Below the pieces are notes generated by a model, which searched no databases, was not told the DNA's origin, and worked only from the letters and a program-made list of their open reading frames with translations. DNA of 64,000 nucleotides from Rhodopseudomonas palustris (GTDB lineage Bacteria > Pseudomonadota > Alphaproteobacteria > Rhizobiales > Xanthobacteraceae): the NCBI RefSeq assembly GCF_034479375.1, contig NZ_CP140155.1, positions 3,882,501 through 3,946,500 on the forward strand. Direction: 5' to 3'. Shown here piece after piece: positions 8,685 through 17,982 of this stretch. Position 1 is the first letter of the stretch, and each line of letters begins with the position of its first letter. Made by a program: the position numbers and the translations under genes.

Positions 8685-10001
8685 ATGTTCGACCTGCCCA
8701 AATACGGCGAAGGGATCTGTCTGGCGCGGCTCGCCGCGGTGCTCGACCGGCTCGGCGTCGATCGCGTATCGCTGCAACGGAAAGCCATCGCGATCTGTGG
8801 CTCCAACGGCAAGGGCTCGACCGCGGCGTTCACCGCGAGCATCGGCCGCGCCCATGGCCTGCGCACCGGGCTGTTCACCTCGCCGCATCTCTATCGTTTC
8901 AACGAGCGCTTCCGGATCGACGGCGTGCCGATCCCTCACGAGGCGCTGACGCCGCTGCTGACACGCGTGACGGCGGTGGTCGCCGATGTTTCGGCGCAGC
9001 GCGGCGAACAATTCGGCGCGTTCGAGGCGCAGTTCGCGCTGGCCTGTTTGTACTTCCAGCAGGAGAATTGCGACCTCGTGGTGTGCGAGGCCGGGATCGG
9101 CGGCCGCTACGATCCGACCCGGCTGCTCGGCGCGCGCGTGAGCTGCGTCACCTCGGTCGATCTCGAACACACCGCGCTGCTCGGCCATTCGCTCGAACTG
9201 ATCGCCGCCGACAAGAGCGACGCCTGCGCGGCCGGCGGCACCATCGTCTATGGCGAGAACTGCCGGCCGTTGCGGGATCAGCTCGCCGAATACAATCGCA
9301 GCCGGCGTGTCGATGCGCTCTATGTCCGCGACGAGATCGGCATCGAAGCCGAGACCATCGCCGATGCGCGACAGCGCTTCGATCTGCGGATCGGCCGGGC
9401 CGGCTACGCCGCGCTGGAGACGTCGCTGCTCGGCGCGTTCCAGCTCAACAACGCCGCGATCGCCGCGACGCTGTTCGCGCTGTGGCTGGAGCGGAGCGCA
9501 GGCACCCACGATCCCGCGCGCGTCGAGGCCGCGATCCGCGACGGCTTGCGCGAGACGCGCTGGCCGGGGCGGCTGGAGACGATCGGCACGGCGCCGCTGA
9601 CGGTGATCGATGTCGGCCACACCCCGGACGGCATCCGCCAGGCGCTGGCCGGGCTCCACGCCGCGCATGGCGACAACGGCTGGATTCTGGTGCTCGGCGT
9701 GTCGCGCGACAAGGCCGCAGCCGAGATCGTCGACGCGCTGGCGCCGGCGTTCGACAGCATCGTCTGCAGCTCGGCGCATCACAAGGGCGCGCCCGCCGAA
9801 CTGATCGCAGAGGCCGCGCGCGCGGCCAATTCGCGCGCGGAGATCTACACGGCGGCGACCGTCGCCGACGCGGTGCGCGAGGCACGCGCGCTGGCCGAGC
9901 GGATGAACGCGCGGATCTACGTCGCCGGCGGGCTGTTTCTCGCGATCGAATTCGCCACGATCCTGCGCGGCGGCCGCGCCGAGGATCTGCGGTTTTTCTG
10001 A
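8685..10001 (+). CDS. FolC/Mur ligase family protein (folylpolyglutamate synthase paralogue)
   Basis: A 438-aa ATP-dependent amide ligase of the FolC branch of the Mur ligases. It shows the P-loop GSNGKGST (residues 39-46), TSPHLYRFNERFRIDG (65-80), EAGIGGRYDPTR (136-146), TSVDLEHTALLG (156-167), Lys177 in the place of the carbamylated lysine, FQLNNAAIA (252-260), RWPGRLE (292-298) and DVGHTPDG (309-316), where FolC normally has D-x-AHNP. The catalytic set is therefore kept, with changes near the folate and glutamate end. Its ATG starts right after the TAG of the ATP-grasp gene, so the two are translated together. It is unlikely to be the housekeeping FolC, which is typically next to accD in this group and lacks such a partner; this is from general knowledge, not visible here. 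Function unknown. Confidence 0.82.
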   Translation: MFDLPKYGEGICLARLAAVLDRLGVDRVSLQRKAIAICGSNGKGSTAAFTASIGRAHGLRTGLFTSPHLYRFNERFRIDGVPIPHEALTPLLTRVTAVVADVSAQRGEQFGAFEAQFALACLYFQQENCDLVVCEAGIGGRYDPTRLLGARVSCVTSVDLEHTALLGHSLELIAADKSDACAAGGTIVYGENCRPLRDQLAEYNRSRRVDALYVRDEIGIEAETIADARQRFDLRIGRAGYAALETSLLGAFQLNNAAIAATLFALWLERSAGTHDPARVEAAIRDGLRETRWPGRLETIGTAPLTVIDVGHTPDGIRQALAGLHAAHGDNGWILVLGVSRDKAAAEIVDALAPAFDSIVCSSAHHKGAPAELIAEAARAANSRAEIYTAATVADAVREARALAERMNARIYVAGGLFLAIEFATILRGGRAEDLRFF

Positions 10002-10092
10002 CGCGCGCGAATTGAAAGTTGCGCGCAGCAACGGCGCCGACTAGCGTCCGCCGCCAAACGCGACAACAACACTGCATTCAGGGAGAGCCAAC

Positions 10093-11091
<999 letters not shown>

Positions 11092-11118
11092 GCCGAGCTT
11101 CGCACCGAGCTATCAACC

Positions 11119-11208
11119 CGTCATGGCCGGGCTTGTCCCGGCCATCCACGTCTCTTTCGCGGTCGCCGGCGCAAGGCGTGGATGCCCGGGACGAGCCCGG
11201 GCATGACG
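11119..11208. repeat. Palindromic intergenic repeat, family A (copy 2)
   Basis: A 90-bp element nearly identical in its arms to the copy at 5519-5608; only the loop between the two halves differs clearly. It lies between the oxidoreductase gene and the tRNA gene that converges on it. Confidence 0.9.
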
Positions 11209-11268
11209 AGTCAGTGCATCAAAGTTCAGGCTTCGCTTGAGATGAGTCCGGCGCGCAGGGCGCGTTGG

Positions 11269-11342
<74 letters not shown>

Positions 11343-11796
11343 GGCCGGCCGCGGCGTGCCGCGGGCGTCGGGAATCCACATAGCAGAGGGGGCGGCGGAT
11401 CGCCACCCCCGGAATGGGCGATCCGGCACAGCACCGGCGGGGCGACCCACACCACCAGCGGTCATCGCCCGGCTTGTCCGGGCGACCCAGTATTCCAGTG
11501 AGCTGGCGATCATCTTTTGCGCTCTGGAATACTGGGCCCTCCGCTTTCGCGGAGGGTGACGGTTGGGGGTGGGGCGGGCGCCGCGACTCGACAACCGCTC
11601 GGCACCGCTTTGGCAGCACGGTGCAACCTTGGCAGCGCCGTCGCGGCTTCGTCACACTTCGATTAGTCCGCGGCAAATTGCCTTCGCCTTGTTCTCGCCG
11701 TGGCCGGCTCCTATCTGGTTCCGGACGGCGAACGAAACGCCGCGCCTGGGCGTTGTCATCGGCTCGGGGAGCGTGACGGTTCAAAGGGAGGCCACG
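11343..11796. other. Intergenic region between tRNA-Arg and the YidB-like gene
   Basis: The 454 bp contain the family E palindrome (11461-11560). Both flanking genes point away from the gap, so promoters for the tRNA gene and for the YidB-like gene must lie here. An in-frame extension of the YidB-like protein back to 11563 exists, but it is basic and unlike the family. I see no other gene. Confidence 0.55.
11461..11560. repeat. Palindromic intergenic repeat, family E
   Basis: A 100-bp element with GTCA...TGAC ends, two small flanking hairpins (CGCCCGG/CCGGGCG and CCCTCCGC/GCGGAGGG) and a long central inverted repeat CCCAGTATTCCAG (11486-11498) against its exact complement (11524-11536). Only one copy occurs in this window, upstream of the YidB-like gene and behind the tRNA gene. 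Confidence 0.8.
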
Positions 11797-12399
11797 ATGG
11801 GTTTGATGGATATCCTCAATGGTATGCAGAACGGCCCGCGCGGCGCCGCCGATCCCAACGACAAGAGCGGCGGGATGTCCAAGTTCACCATGGCGATCCT
11901 CGCGCTGCTTGCCTACAAGGCCTACAAGCATGTGACGACGCCGGATGCGCAGGCGCCGGCCGGCCAGGGCCGCACGACCTCTGTGCCGTCGTCCCGCCCG
12001 CCCTTGCCGCGCGACACCGTCAATGCCGGGATGCCCGGTGGCGGATCTGGCGGCGGGCTGAGTGACCTGCTCAAGGGCGGACTCGGCGGCCTGCTCGCCG
12101 GCGGCGCGGCGGGCAGCATCCTGTCCGGCGGGCTCGGCGACCTGATGAAACAGTTTCAGACCAGCGGGCTCGGCGACGCCGCCGAATCGTGGGTCGGCCG
12201 CGGCGAGAACAAGCCAATCGGCCCGAACGATCTCGCCAACGCGCTCGGCGCCGACCAGCTCGACATGCTGACGCAGCAGACCGGGATGTCGCGTGACGAA
12301 CTGCTCGACGGCCTCAGCCGGCAATTGCCGCAATTCGTCGATCAGCTCACGCCGGACGGACGGCTGCCGACCGAGGACGAAGCCTCGCGCTGGGTCTGA
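11797..12399 (+). CDS. YidB family protein (DUF937)
   Basis: A 200-aa protein of the DUF937/YidB family. It opens with a short helix (MGLMDILNGM), a segment SKFTMAILALLAYKAYKHV that is hydrophobic enough to insert in a membrane, then a Gly-rich linker (residues about 78-110, repeated GGLGGLL/GGLSDLL units), and ends with the conserved block WVGRGENKPIGPNDLANALG...LDMLTQQTGMSRDELLDGLS typical of the family. Function is unknown. AAAGGGAG lies 8 nt before the ATG at 11797, which decides the start against upstream in-frame codons. Followed by the GlsB/YeaQ gene 51 bp downstream, probably co-transcribed. Confidence 0.85.
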   Translation: MGLMDILNGMQNGPRGAADPNDKSGGMSKFTMAILALLAYKAYKHVTTPDAQAPAGQGRTTSVPSSRPPLPRDTVNAGMPGGGSGGGLSDLLKGGLGGLLAGGAAGSILSGGLGDLMKQFQTSGLGDAAESWVGRGENKPIGPNDLANALGADQLDMLTQQTGMSRDELLDGLSRQLPQFVDQLTPDGRLPTEDEASRWV

Positions 12400-12450
12400 T
12401 GGTTTCGACGCGTTGACCGACGCTGAGCGTTTCGGAAAGGACGGTTGCCC

Positions 12451-12741
12451 ATGACTGGTATCCTCTGGATCATCCTGGTCGGCTTCGTCGCCGGCATTAT
12501 CGCGCGGTTTCTCTCGCCGGGACCGAACAATCCGCAGGGCTTCCTGCTGACCACGGTGCTGGGCATCGCCGGCGCGTTTCTGGCCACCGCGATCGGCCAG
12601 ATGATCGGGCATTACGGGCCCAACCAGGGCGCCGGCTTCATCACCGCCACGATCGGCGCGGTGCTGGTGCTGTTCATCTGGAACCGGCTGGTGGCGCGGC
12701 GGGTGATCTCCGATCCCGGCAACCGCTACCTCGATCGCTGA
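12451..12741 (+). CDS. GlsB/YeaQ/YmgE family stress-response membrane protein
   Basis: A 96-aa small membrane protein with three hydrophobic helices (residues about 3-20, 30-50 and 60-80), rich in Gly. It shows the family pattern: GxxAGIIAR early, GFLLTTVLGIAGAFLA in the middle and FITATIGAVLVLFIWNRL at the end. Family members respond to stress or are annotated as transglycosylase-associated proteins; no reaction is proven. The ATG at 12451 has GGAAAGGA ahead of it; the in-frame TTG at 12445 is less likely. A perfect terminator hairpin follows. Confidence 0.87.
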   Translation: MTGILWIILVGFVAGIIARFLSPGPNNPQGFLLTTVLGIAGAFLATAIGQMIGHYGPNQGAGFITATIGAVLVLFIWNRLVARRVISDPGNRYLDR

Positions 12742-12746
12742 AACGC

Positions 12747-12776
12747 AAACGGCCCGGTGTCATCACCGGGCCGTTT
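12747..12776. terminator. Bidirectional intrinsic terminator
   Basis: Perfect 13-bp inverted repeat, AAACGGCCCGGTG against its complement with a 4-nt TCAT loop, flanked by A-rich and T-rich ends. It separates the convergent GlsB/YeaQ and SDR genes and can serve both strands. Confidence 0.9.
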
Positions 12777-12798
12777 CGTTACAGGTCGCGTGGCCGGC

Positions 12799-13581
12799 TC
12801 AGCCGAGATGCATGCCGGCATCCATCCGCACCAGCTCGCCGGTCATGCTGCTGGATTTCGGCGTCGCCAGGAAGCACACCAGCTCGGCGATATCCTCCGG
12901 GCTCGAGGCGATCTTCAGCGGCACCTTCGCCACCACCATGTCGCGGACCTGCTTGGCCTCTTCGGCGCCGCGGCCCTTGGTGAACCACGGCGTGTCGATA
13001 TAGCCCGGGCAGATCGCGTTGACGCGGATGTTCGGCGCCAGCGCGCGCGACAGCGACAGCGTCATGGTGTTGAGCGCGCCCTTGCTGGCCGCATAGGCGA
13101 TCGACGAGCCGATGCCGCTGACGCCGGCGACCGACGACACGTTGACCACCGCCGAGGCGCGGCCCGCCGCCTTGGCGCCGGCCGACAGCAGCGACCGCGC
13201 GGCGCGGACCATCTGATACGGGCCGATGGTGTTGACCGCGTAGAGCCGCTGGAAATCCTCCGCCGACAACTGATCGAGCAGATGATGCGAGACGTGCTTG
13301 GTGATGCCGGCATTGTTGATCAGCGCGTCGAGCCCGCCCCAAGGCGCGGCGGCTTCGACGATGCGCTTGCAGTCGTCGTCCTTCGACACGTCGCCCTGCA
13401 CCACCACGACCTCGGCGGCGCCGAGCTTGCGGCACTCCTCCGCGGTGGTCTCGGCGTCGGCCTGGCTGGACGAATAGTTGATCACGAGTCGGGCGCCGTC
13501 GCGCGCCAGGATCTTCGCGGTGGCGGCGCCGAGGCCGGAGGCCGATCCCGTCACGATCACATTCAGTCCGTTCGTCGCCAT
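12799..13581 (-). CDS. SDR family NAD(P)-dependent oxidoreductase
   Basis: A 260-aa classical short-chain dehydrogenase. It has the cofactor motif TGSASGLG (residues 11-18), NNAG near residue 90, the catalytic Ser in NVSSVAG, the YAASK pair (Tyr and Lys near residues 160-164), and the PGYIDTP block. FabG-like and 3-hydroxyacyl-CoA dehydrogenase-like members look alike at this level. It is divergent from the acyl-CoA dehydrogenase pair with about 230 bp between starts, which suggests it could supply the 3-hydroxyacyl-CoA oxidation step of the island; that is an inference. The Met at 13581 is chosen because the Rossmann fold begins just after it; upstream in-frame Met codons add 24 unlike residues. 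Confidence 0.87.
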   Translation of the reverse strand: MATNGLNVIVTGSASGLGAATAKILARDGARLVINYSSSQADAETTAEECRKLGAAEVVVVQGDVSKDDDCKRIVEAAAPWGGLDALINNAGITKHVSHHLLDQLSAEDFQRLYAVNTIGPYQMVRAARSLLSAGAKAAGRASAVVNVSSVAGVSGIGSSIAYAASKGALNTMTLSLSRALAPNIRVNAICPGYIDTPWFTKGRGAEEAKQVRDMVVAKVPLKIASSPEDIAELVCFLATPKSSSMTGELVRMDAGMHLG

Positions 13582-13810
13582 CTTCGCTCCCTGTTGTTCG
13601 ACGTGCGCGCCGCGCTGCGGGCAGCACCATATCGGCTGCGACGCGTGGGGCAAGCGGCCTCAACCCGCATCGCGGAATAACTCCATGCCGCCGCCGCAGA
13701 CCGCTCCGCGGCGGCGACGCTTGTCATCGCTTGCGCTTTTCCGCATCATGCCGCGCAACAAACAAGGCTGCTCCCCTGTCCGCTTCGCGGGCTGCGATGA
13801 GGGTGCGCGA

Positions 13811-14887
13811 ATGGGGAACGCTGTGACGGAGACCGACAATATCGTCGTCGAGACCGCGGAGAAGATCTTCGCCGACCTCGCCGATGCGCAGAGCATCAAT
13901 TCCGACAAGCAGGGTTCTTGGAAAGCGCCGCTGTGGCAGGCGCTGAGCGAGTCCGGATTGCCGCTGTCGTGGGTGCCGGAAGATTGCGACGGCTCCGGCG
14001 CCAGCCTCGCCGAAGGCTTCGCGGTGCTGAACGCCGCCGGCCGCGCCGGGCTCGCGGCGCCGCTGGCCGAGACGATGCTCGCCGGCTGGTTGCTGGCGCA
14101 GGCCAAGATCGCGTCGCCGGAAGGCGCGATGACGATCGCGCCGGTGCATCCGAAGGATCGCATCACGCTCGGCGTCGACGGCACGTTGACCGGCCGCGCG
14201 CGCGGCGTGCCGTTCGCGCAGGACGCGCAGTTCATCGCGGTGCTGGCGCACAGCAAGGAGATCGTCGTCGTCGCGCTGGTCGAGGCGGCCGCGTGCCGGA
14301 TCGAGCATGGAATCGGGCTCGGCGGCGATCCGTCGGATACGGTGACGTTCGACGGGGTGACGCCGCTGACCTTCGCGGTCGCGCCGCAAGGCTTCGATCA
14401 GACCGCGCTGTTGCTGATGGGCGCGGTGGCGCGCAGCCTGCAGATCGCGGGCGCGCTGGAGACGCTGCTGGAGATCAGCGTCGGCTACGCCAACGAGCGC
14501 GTCGCCTTCGAAAAGAAGATCGCGAAATTCCAGGCGGTGCAGCACAATCTGGCGAAGCTCGCCGGCGAAACCTCCGCCGCGCTGGCGGCCGCGACCTCGG
14601 CGGCCGACACGCTGGCGAATGCGACATCGTTCGACGACGCCGTGATGCTCGAAGCGGCCGCCGCCAAGATCCGTTGCGCCGAGGCCGCCGAAAGAGGCGC
14701 GGCGATCGCCCATCAGGTGCATGGCGCGATCGGCTTCACCGCCGAACACATCCTGCATCGCTATTCGCTGCGCGCGCTCGGCTGGCGCGACGATTTCGGC
14801 AATGAGAGCCATTGGGCGGTCGCGCTCGGCCGCATGGTGGCGGCGCGCGGCGCCGACGATCTGTGGCCGCTGGTCGCCTCGCGCTGA
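13811..14887 (+). CDS. Acyl-CoA dehydrogenase, small partner subunit of a tandem pair
   Basis: A 358-aa flavoprotein of the acyl-CoA dehydrogenase superfamily with a shortened, divergent middle beta domain. Recognisable parts are WKAPLWQALSESGLPLSWVPED (N-terminal helical domain), SVGYANERVAFEKKIAKFQAVQH (about 218-240, the R-x-x-FGxxIxxFQ block) and HQVHGAIGFTAEHILHRYSLRA (about 305-326). Divergent small subunits like this pair with a larger subunit encoded next door in alpha2beta2 enzymes such as pimeloyl-CoA or steroid side-chain dehydrogenases. The gene for a larger dehydrogenase follows after 27 bp. The ATG at 13811 is chosen from the domain start; the open frame extends to 13478 across the divergent gene. 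Confidence 0.85.
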   Translation: MGNAVTETDNIVVETAEKIFADLADAQSINSDKQGSWKAPLWQALSESGLPLSWVPEDCDGSGASLAEGFAVLNAAGRAGLAAPLAETMLAGWLLAQAKIASPEGAMTIAPVHPKDRITLGVDGTLTGRARGVPFAQDAQFIAVLAHSKEIVVVALVEAAACRIEHGIGLGGDPSDTVTFDGVTPLTFAVAPQGFDQTALLLMGAVARSLQIAGALETLLEISVGYANERVAFEKKIAKFQAVQHNLAKLAGETSAALAAATSAADTLANATSFDDAVMLEAAAAKIRCAEAAERGAAIAHQVHGAIGFTAEHILHRYSLRALGWRDDFGNESHWAVALGRMVAARGADDLWPLVASR

Positions 14888-14914
14888 TCGCCCCGAAACC
14901 CGACGAGACACATC

Positions 14915-16075
14915 ATGACCGCCGCCCTCCGTTTCGATCCGATCCGCCTGCCGCCCGTCTGCGAGGAGCTGCGCAAGGAAGTCCGCGCCTTCCTCGCCGA
15001 GGAGATCGCCGTCGGCACCTTCGATCCGCACAAGCCGCAGCGTGAAGACTCCGACGCGCCGGAATTCTCCCGCCGCGTCGGCGCGCGCGGCTGGCTCGGC
15101 ATGACCTGGCCCAAGCAATATGGCGGGCACGAGCGCACGTTTCTCGAGCGCTACGTCGTCACCGAGGAAATGCGCGTCGCCAACGCGCCGACCCGGCGGT
15201 TCTTCGTCGCCGACCGCCAGAGCGGCCCGGTGCTGCTGAAATACGCGCCCGAGCACATCAAGATGGACATCCTGCCGCGGATCTGTCGCGGCGAATTGTG
15301 CTTCGCGATCGGCATGAGCGAGCCGAATTCCGGCTCCGACCTGTTCGCCGCCAAGACCAAGGCGACCAAGACCGACGGCGGCTATCTGATCAACGGCGCC
15401 AAGATCTGGACCACCTCGGCCCACATGGCCGACTACATGATCGCGATCTTCCGCACCTCGCCGCCGACCAAGGAGAACCGCCGCCACGGCCTGACGCAGT
15501 TCCTGGTCGACATGAAATCGCCGGGCATCAAGGTCAATCCGATCGGGCAGATCACCGGGCAGCACGAATTCAACGAGGTGGTGTTCACCGACGCCTTCGT
15601 GCCGGACGATCATCTGCTGGGCGAGATCGACGGCGCCTGGAAGCAGGCGACTTCCGAACTCGCTTACGAGCGCTCCGGGCCGGAGCGTTTTCTCGAGACC
15701 TACTACGTGCTGACCGAACTGGTGCGCGCGCTCGGCCCCGAGCCGGACACCCGCGGCGCCGAGGGTATCGGCCGGCTGGTGGCGCAGCTCCACACCATGC
15801 GGCGGATGTCGGTGTCGGTCGCCGGCATGCTGCAGGCCGGCAAGGAGCCGGTGGTGGAAGCCTCGATCGTCAAAGACATCGGCACGATCTGGGAGCAGCA
15901 ATTGCCGCACCGGGTGCGCGAACTATCCGCCTTCGTCGACGGCGAGGCCTCGAACCACGCCACGCTCGACGAACTCACCGCCTTCGCCACCAAACTGGCG
16001 CCCAAACTCACGATTCAGGGTGGCACCACCGAGGTGCTGCGCGGCATCATCGCGCGCGGGCTCGGCCTGCGCTGA
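14915..16075 (+). CDS. Acyl-CoA dehydrogenase, large subunit of a tandem pair
   Basis: A 386-aa acyl-CoA dehydrogenase. Visible blocks are GWLGMTWPKQYGGHERT (about 50-66), the FAD/substrate motif CFAIGMSEPNSGSDL (about 128-143), GAKIWTTSAHMADY (about 161-175), RHGLTQFLVDM and the C-terminal TIQGGTTEVLRGIIARGLGLR. It oxidises an acyl-CoA at the alpha,beta position and passes electrons to ETF. Coupled by position to the smaller dehydrogenase upstream and the enoyl-CoA hydratase downstream (31 bp). The PimC-like layout suggests a dicarboxylic or branched acyl-CoA, but the substrate is not determined. Confidence 0.9.
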   Translation: MTAALRFDPIRLPPVCEELRKEVRAFLAEEIAVGTFDPHKPQREDSDAPEFSRRVGARGWLGMTWPKQYGGHERTFLERYVVTEEMRVANAPTRRFFVADRQSGPVLLKYAPEHIKMDILPRICRGELCFAIGMSEPNSGSDLFAAKTKATKTDGGYLINGAKIWTTSAHMADYMIAIFRTSPPTKENRRHGLTQFLVDMKSPGIKVNPIGQITGQHEFNEVVFTDAFVPDDHLLGEIDGAWKQATSELAYERSGPERFLETYYVLTELVRALGPEPDTRGAEGIGRLVAQLHTMRRMSVSVAGMLQAGKEPVVEASIVKDIGTIWEQQLPHRVRELSAFVDGEASNHATLDELTAFATKLAPKLTIQGGTTEVLRGIIARGLGLR

Positions 16076-16106
16076 ACAGCGCGCCCAAAAGATCAAGGAA
16101 TACCTC

Positions 16107-16910
16107 ATGACCACCAAGGATATTGCCGTCGAAATCACCGGCCACGTCGCGCTGATCGAGATCCGGCGGCCGCCGCTGAACTTTTTCGACATCGCGCTGA
16201 TCCAGCAGATCGCCGATGCGCTCGACGCCATCGACGCCGATCCGGAGATCCGCGCCACCGTGCTGGCGGCGCAGGGCAAGGCGTTCTGCGCCGGCGCCAA
16301 TTTCGGCGATCCGGCGCGGCAGGAGGTCGATCCCGCGGCCGCCAAAGGCGACCCCGCTGACAGCCTCGGCCAGATCGGCCATCTGTACATCGAGGCGGTC
16401 AGGATTTTTCGGGCCAAGAAGCCGATCGTCGCGGCGATCCATGGCGCCGCGATCGGCGGCGGGCTCGGGCTCGCGGTGTCGGCGGATTTCCGCGTCACCT
16501 GCCCGGAGGCGCGGTTTTCGGCGAACTTCACCAAGCTGGGCTTCCATCCCGGCTTCGGCCTCACCGTGACGCTGCCGGAGTTGATCGGGCGCAACAATGC
16601 CGAGCTGATGTTCTACACGTCGCGCCGCGTCACCGGCGAGGACGCGGTGAAGATGGGGCTGGCCAACGAACTGGTACCGTTGAATGAAGTGCGTAGCGCG
16701 GCGCTGAAGCTCGCCCGCGAGATCGCCGAATGCGCCCCGCTCGGCCTGTTGTCCACCCGCGCGACGATGCGCGCCACGCTGGCCGACCGGGTGATGGAAG
16801 CGACCAGGCACGAACTCGCCGAACAGACCAGGCTGCGCTCCACCGAAGACTTCAAGGAAGGCGTCAAAGCCACCGAAGAACGCCGCATCGCGCATTTCAA
16901 GGGGCGGTGA
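16107..16910 (+). CDS. Enoyl-CoA hydratase/isomerase family protein
   Basis: A 267-aa crotonase-fold protein, third gene of the dehydrogenase operon. It has ALIEIRRPPLNFFD at the start, the CoA-pocket and oxyanion loop GKAFCAGANFGD (about 57-68), and AAIHGAAIGGGLGLAVSADFRV (about 110-131). The usual hydratase Glu positions fall in FTKLGFHPGFG; one of the two common catalytic Glu is replaced, so hydratase, isomerase or another crotonase reaction are all possible. AAGGAAT ahead of the ATG at 16107 supports this start. Confidence 0.88.
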   Translation: MTTKDIAVEITGHVALIEIRRPPLNFFDIALIQQIADALDAIDADPEIRATVLAAQGKAFCAGANFGDPARQEVDPAAAKGDPADSLGQIGHLYIEAVRIFRAKKPIVAAIHGAAIGGGLGLAVSADFRVTCPEARFSANFTKLGFHPGFGLTVTLPELIGRNNAELMFYTSRRVTGEDAVKMGLANELVPLNEVRSAALKLAREIAECAPLGLLSTRATMRATLADRVMEATRHELAEQTRLRSTEDFKEGVKATEERRIAHFKGR

Positions 16911-16951
16911 CTGGACCTTGCTCCCAGCAGGGCGTCATCGTGTGGCACAGC

Positions 16952-17079
16952 CCTCATGGTGAGGAGGCGCAAAGCGCCGTCTCGAACCATGAGTAGTTGC
17001 GCACGGCGGGTGCCCGTTGCCCATCCTTCGAGACGCCCGGCTTCGCTCTTCGAGCTGCGCCGGGCTCCTCAGGATGAGG
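16952..17079. repeat. Palindromic intergenic repeat, family B (copy 2)
   Basis: About 128 bp bounded by CCTCATGGTGAGG and CTCAGGATGAGG, in the opposite orientation to copy 1, with an extra imperfect hairpin in the second arm. Lies between convergent genes next to a family C element. Confidence 0.88.
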
Positions 17080-17111
17080 TCGGCTATGTGGCGATAAACA
17101 TAGTATGAGTT

Positions 17112-17209
17112 CGTCATTCCGGGGCGCCGCGCAGCGGCGAACCCGGAATCCCGAGATTCTGAAGGTCGAGATTCCGGGTTCGCTCGCTTCGCGAGCGCCC
17201 CGGAATGAC
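17112..17209. repeat. Palindromic intergenic repeat, family C (copy 1)
   Basis: A 98-bp element with ends CGTCATTCCGGGGCG and CGCCCCGGAATGAC and inner arms CGAACCCGGAATC / GATTCCGGGTTCG. A second copy is at 48996-49098. Confidence 0.9.
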
Positions 17210-17215
17210 TCGTGG

Positions 17216-17980
17216 TTAGGTGGAGAGCCTGAACTCAACCCCGGCGAGCGTGAAGCCGGCGCTGGTTGTCGCGACGCCTTGAGCCTTCGCGGCCTCGCGA
17301 ATTTTCGCCGCATCGGCGACCTTGAACGTCAGCGCCGTCATCGCCTCGTTGTCACCGCGGACGAAACGCAAGTTCGCGTTCGGCAATTGCAATTCGGCGA
17401 CGCCGTCGGTGCCGGCATGGACGGGCAGTTCGAGAATCCGTCCCCAGTGCGCCGCGAGGTCGGCGGGGTCGGGGCTCTGCAGCTCGACGGATACCAGCGC
17501 CTGCGTCGTATCGGTGCGGATCGCGTTGGCCCAGTCCGGGCCGGCGGGCGGATAAGCGCCGCGGATGTTGTCGCTGCCGTCAGTATGATTCAGTTCGATG
17601 AAGGCGGCGCGGCAATCGCGCGGATGCAGTTGCACGCCGTGATAGGGCGCGTGGTCGATCACATTGGCGGTGCGGACGCCGAGCGTGGCGGCGTGGCGGC
17701 TGCGCGCGTCCGGATCGTCGCAGCAGAAGATCGCCATGTAGCCGCCGCGACCGCCGGTCTTTTCGAGAAAGCGCCCGGCCGCGGTGCCCGGCTGGATCGG
17801 CGCGACGATTTCCAGCAGCGTGGTGTCGACCGGGATCAGCACGTTCTCTAGGCCGTATTTGCCGACATGGGGATCGCGGTAGCAGATGTTCAATCCGAGA
17901 ATCGCGGCGATCTGCGACGCGGCGGGTTCGATGGCGTCGGCGACGAGGCAGATCTGGCGCAGGCGGAGGAACGGCGCCAT
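17216..17980 (-). CDS. VOC family (glyoxalase-like) protein
   Basis: A 254-aa protein with the glyoxalase/bleomycin-resistance fold, most like the Glyoxalase_3-type proteins that span two VOC modules. It begins with a module LRQICLVADAIEPAASQIAAILG and has a second one from about residue 145 (ALVSVELQSPDPADLAAHWGRIL) ending in LTLAGVEFRLST. Possible metal ligands include His in DPHVG, Glu in LEIVAPI and Glu in the last strand. It is encoded 2 bp after the enoyl-CoA hydratase gene, on the same strand, so they form an operon. A role as an epimerase or dioxygenase-like enzyme of acyl-CoA or aromatic breakdown fits the context but is not shown. Confidence 0.8.
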   Translation of the reverse strand: MAPFLRLRQICLVADAIEPAASQIAAILGLNICYRDPHVGKYGLENVLIPVDTTLLEIVAPIQPGTAAGRFLEKTGGRGGYMAIFCCDDPDARSRHAATLGVRTANVIDHAPYHGVQLHPRDCRAAFIELNHTDGSDNIRGAYPPAGPDWANAIRTDTTQALVSVELQSPDPADLAAHWGRILELPVHAGTDGVAELQLPNANLRFVRGDNEAMTALTFKVADAAKIREAAKAQGVATTSAGFTLAGVEFRLST

Positions 17981-17982
17981 CG

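Larger units (their letters stand above)
16911..17215. other. Convergent intergenic region filled by repeats
   Basis: The 305 bp between the enoyl-CoA hydratase and the VOC gene contain the family B and C palindromes back to back and no gene. Apparent open frames here are translated repeat. Confidence 0.8.

Noticed and set aside
7698..10001. Naming the ligase pair as cyanophycin synthetase
   Set aside because: No CphA N-terminal domain, the two halves are separate proteins and the Mur-like half is closer to FolC; substrate not deducible.
13811..16075. Naming the dehydrogenases pimC and pimD
   Set aside because: The tandem arrangement is similar, but the other pim genes (ligase, thiolase) are absent and the subunit order is reversed, so only the general family is given.
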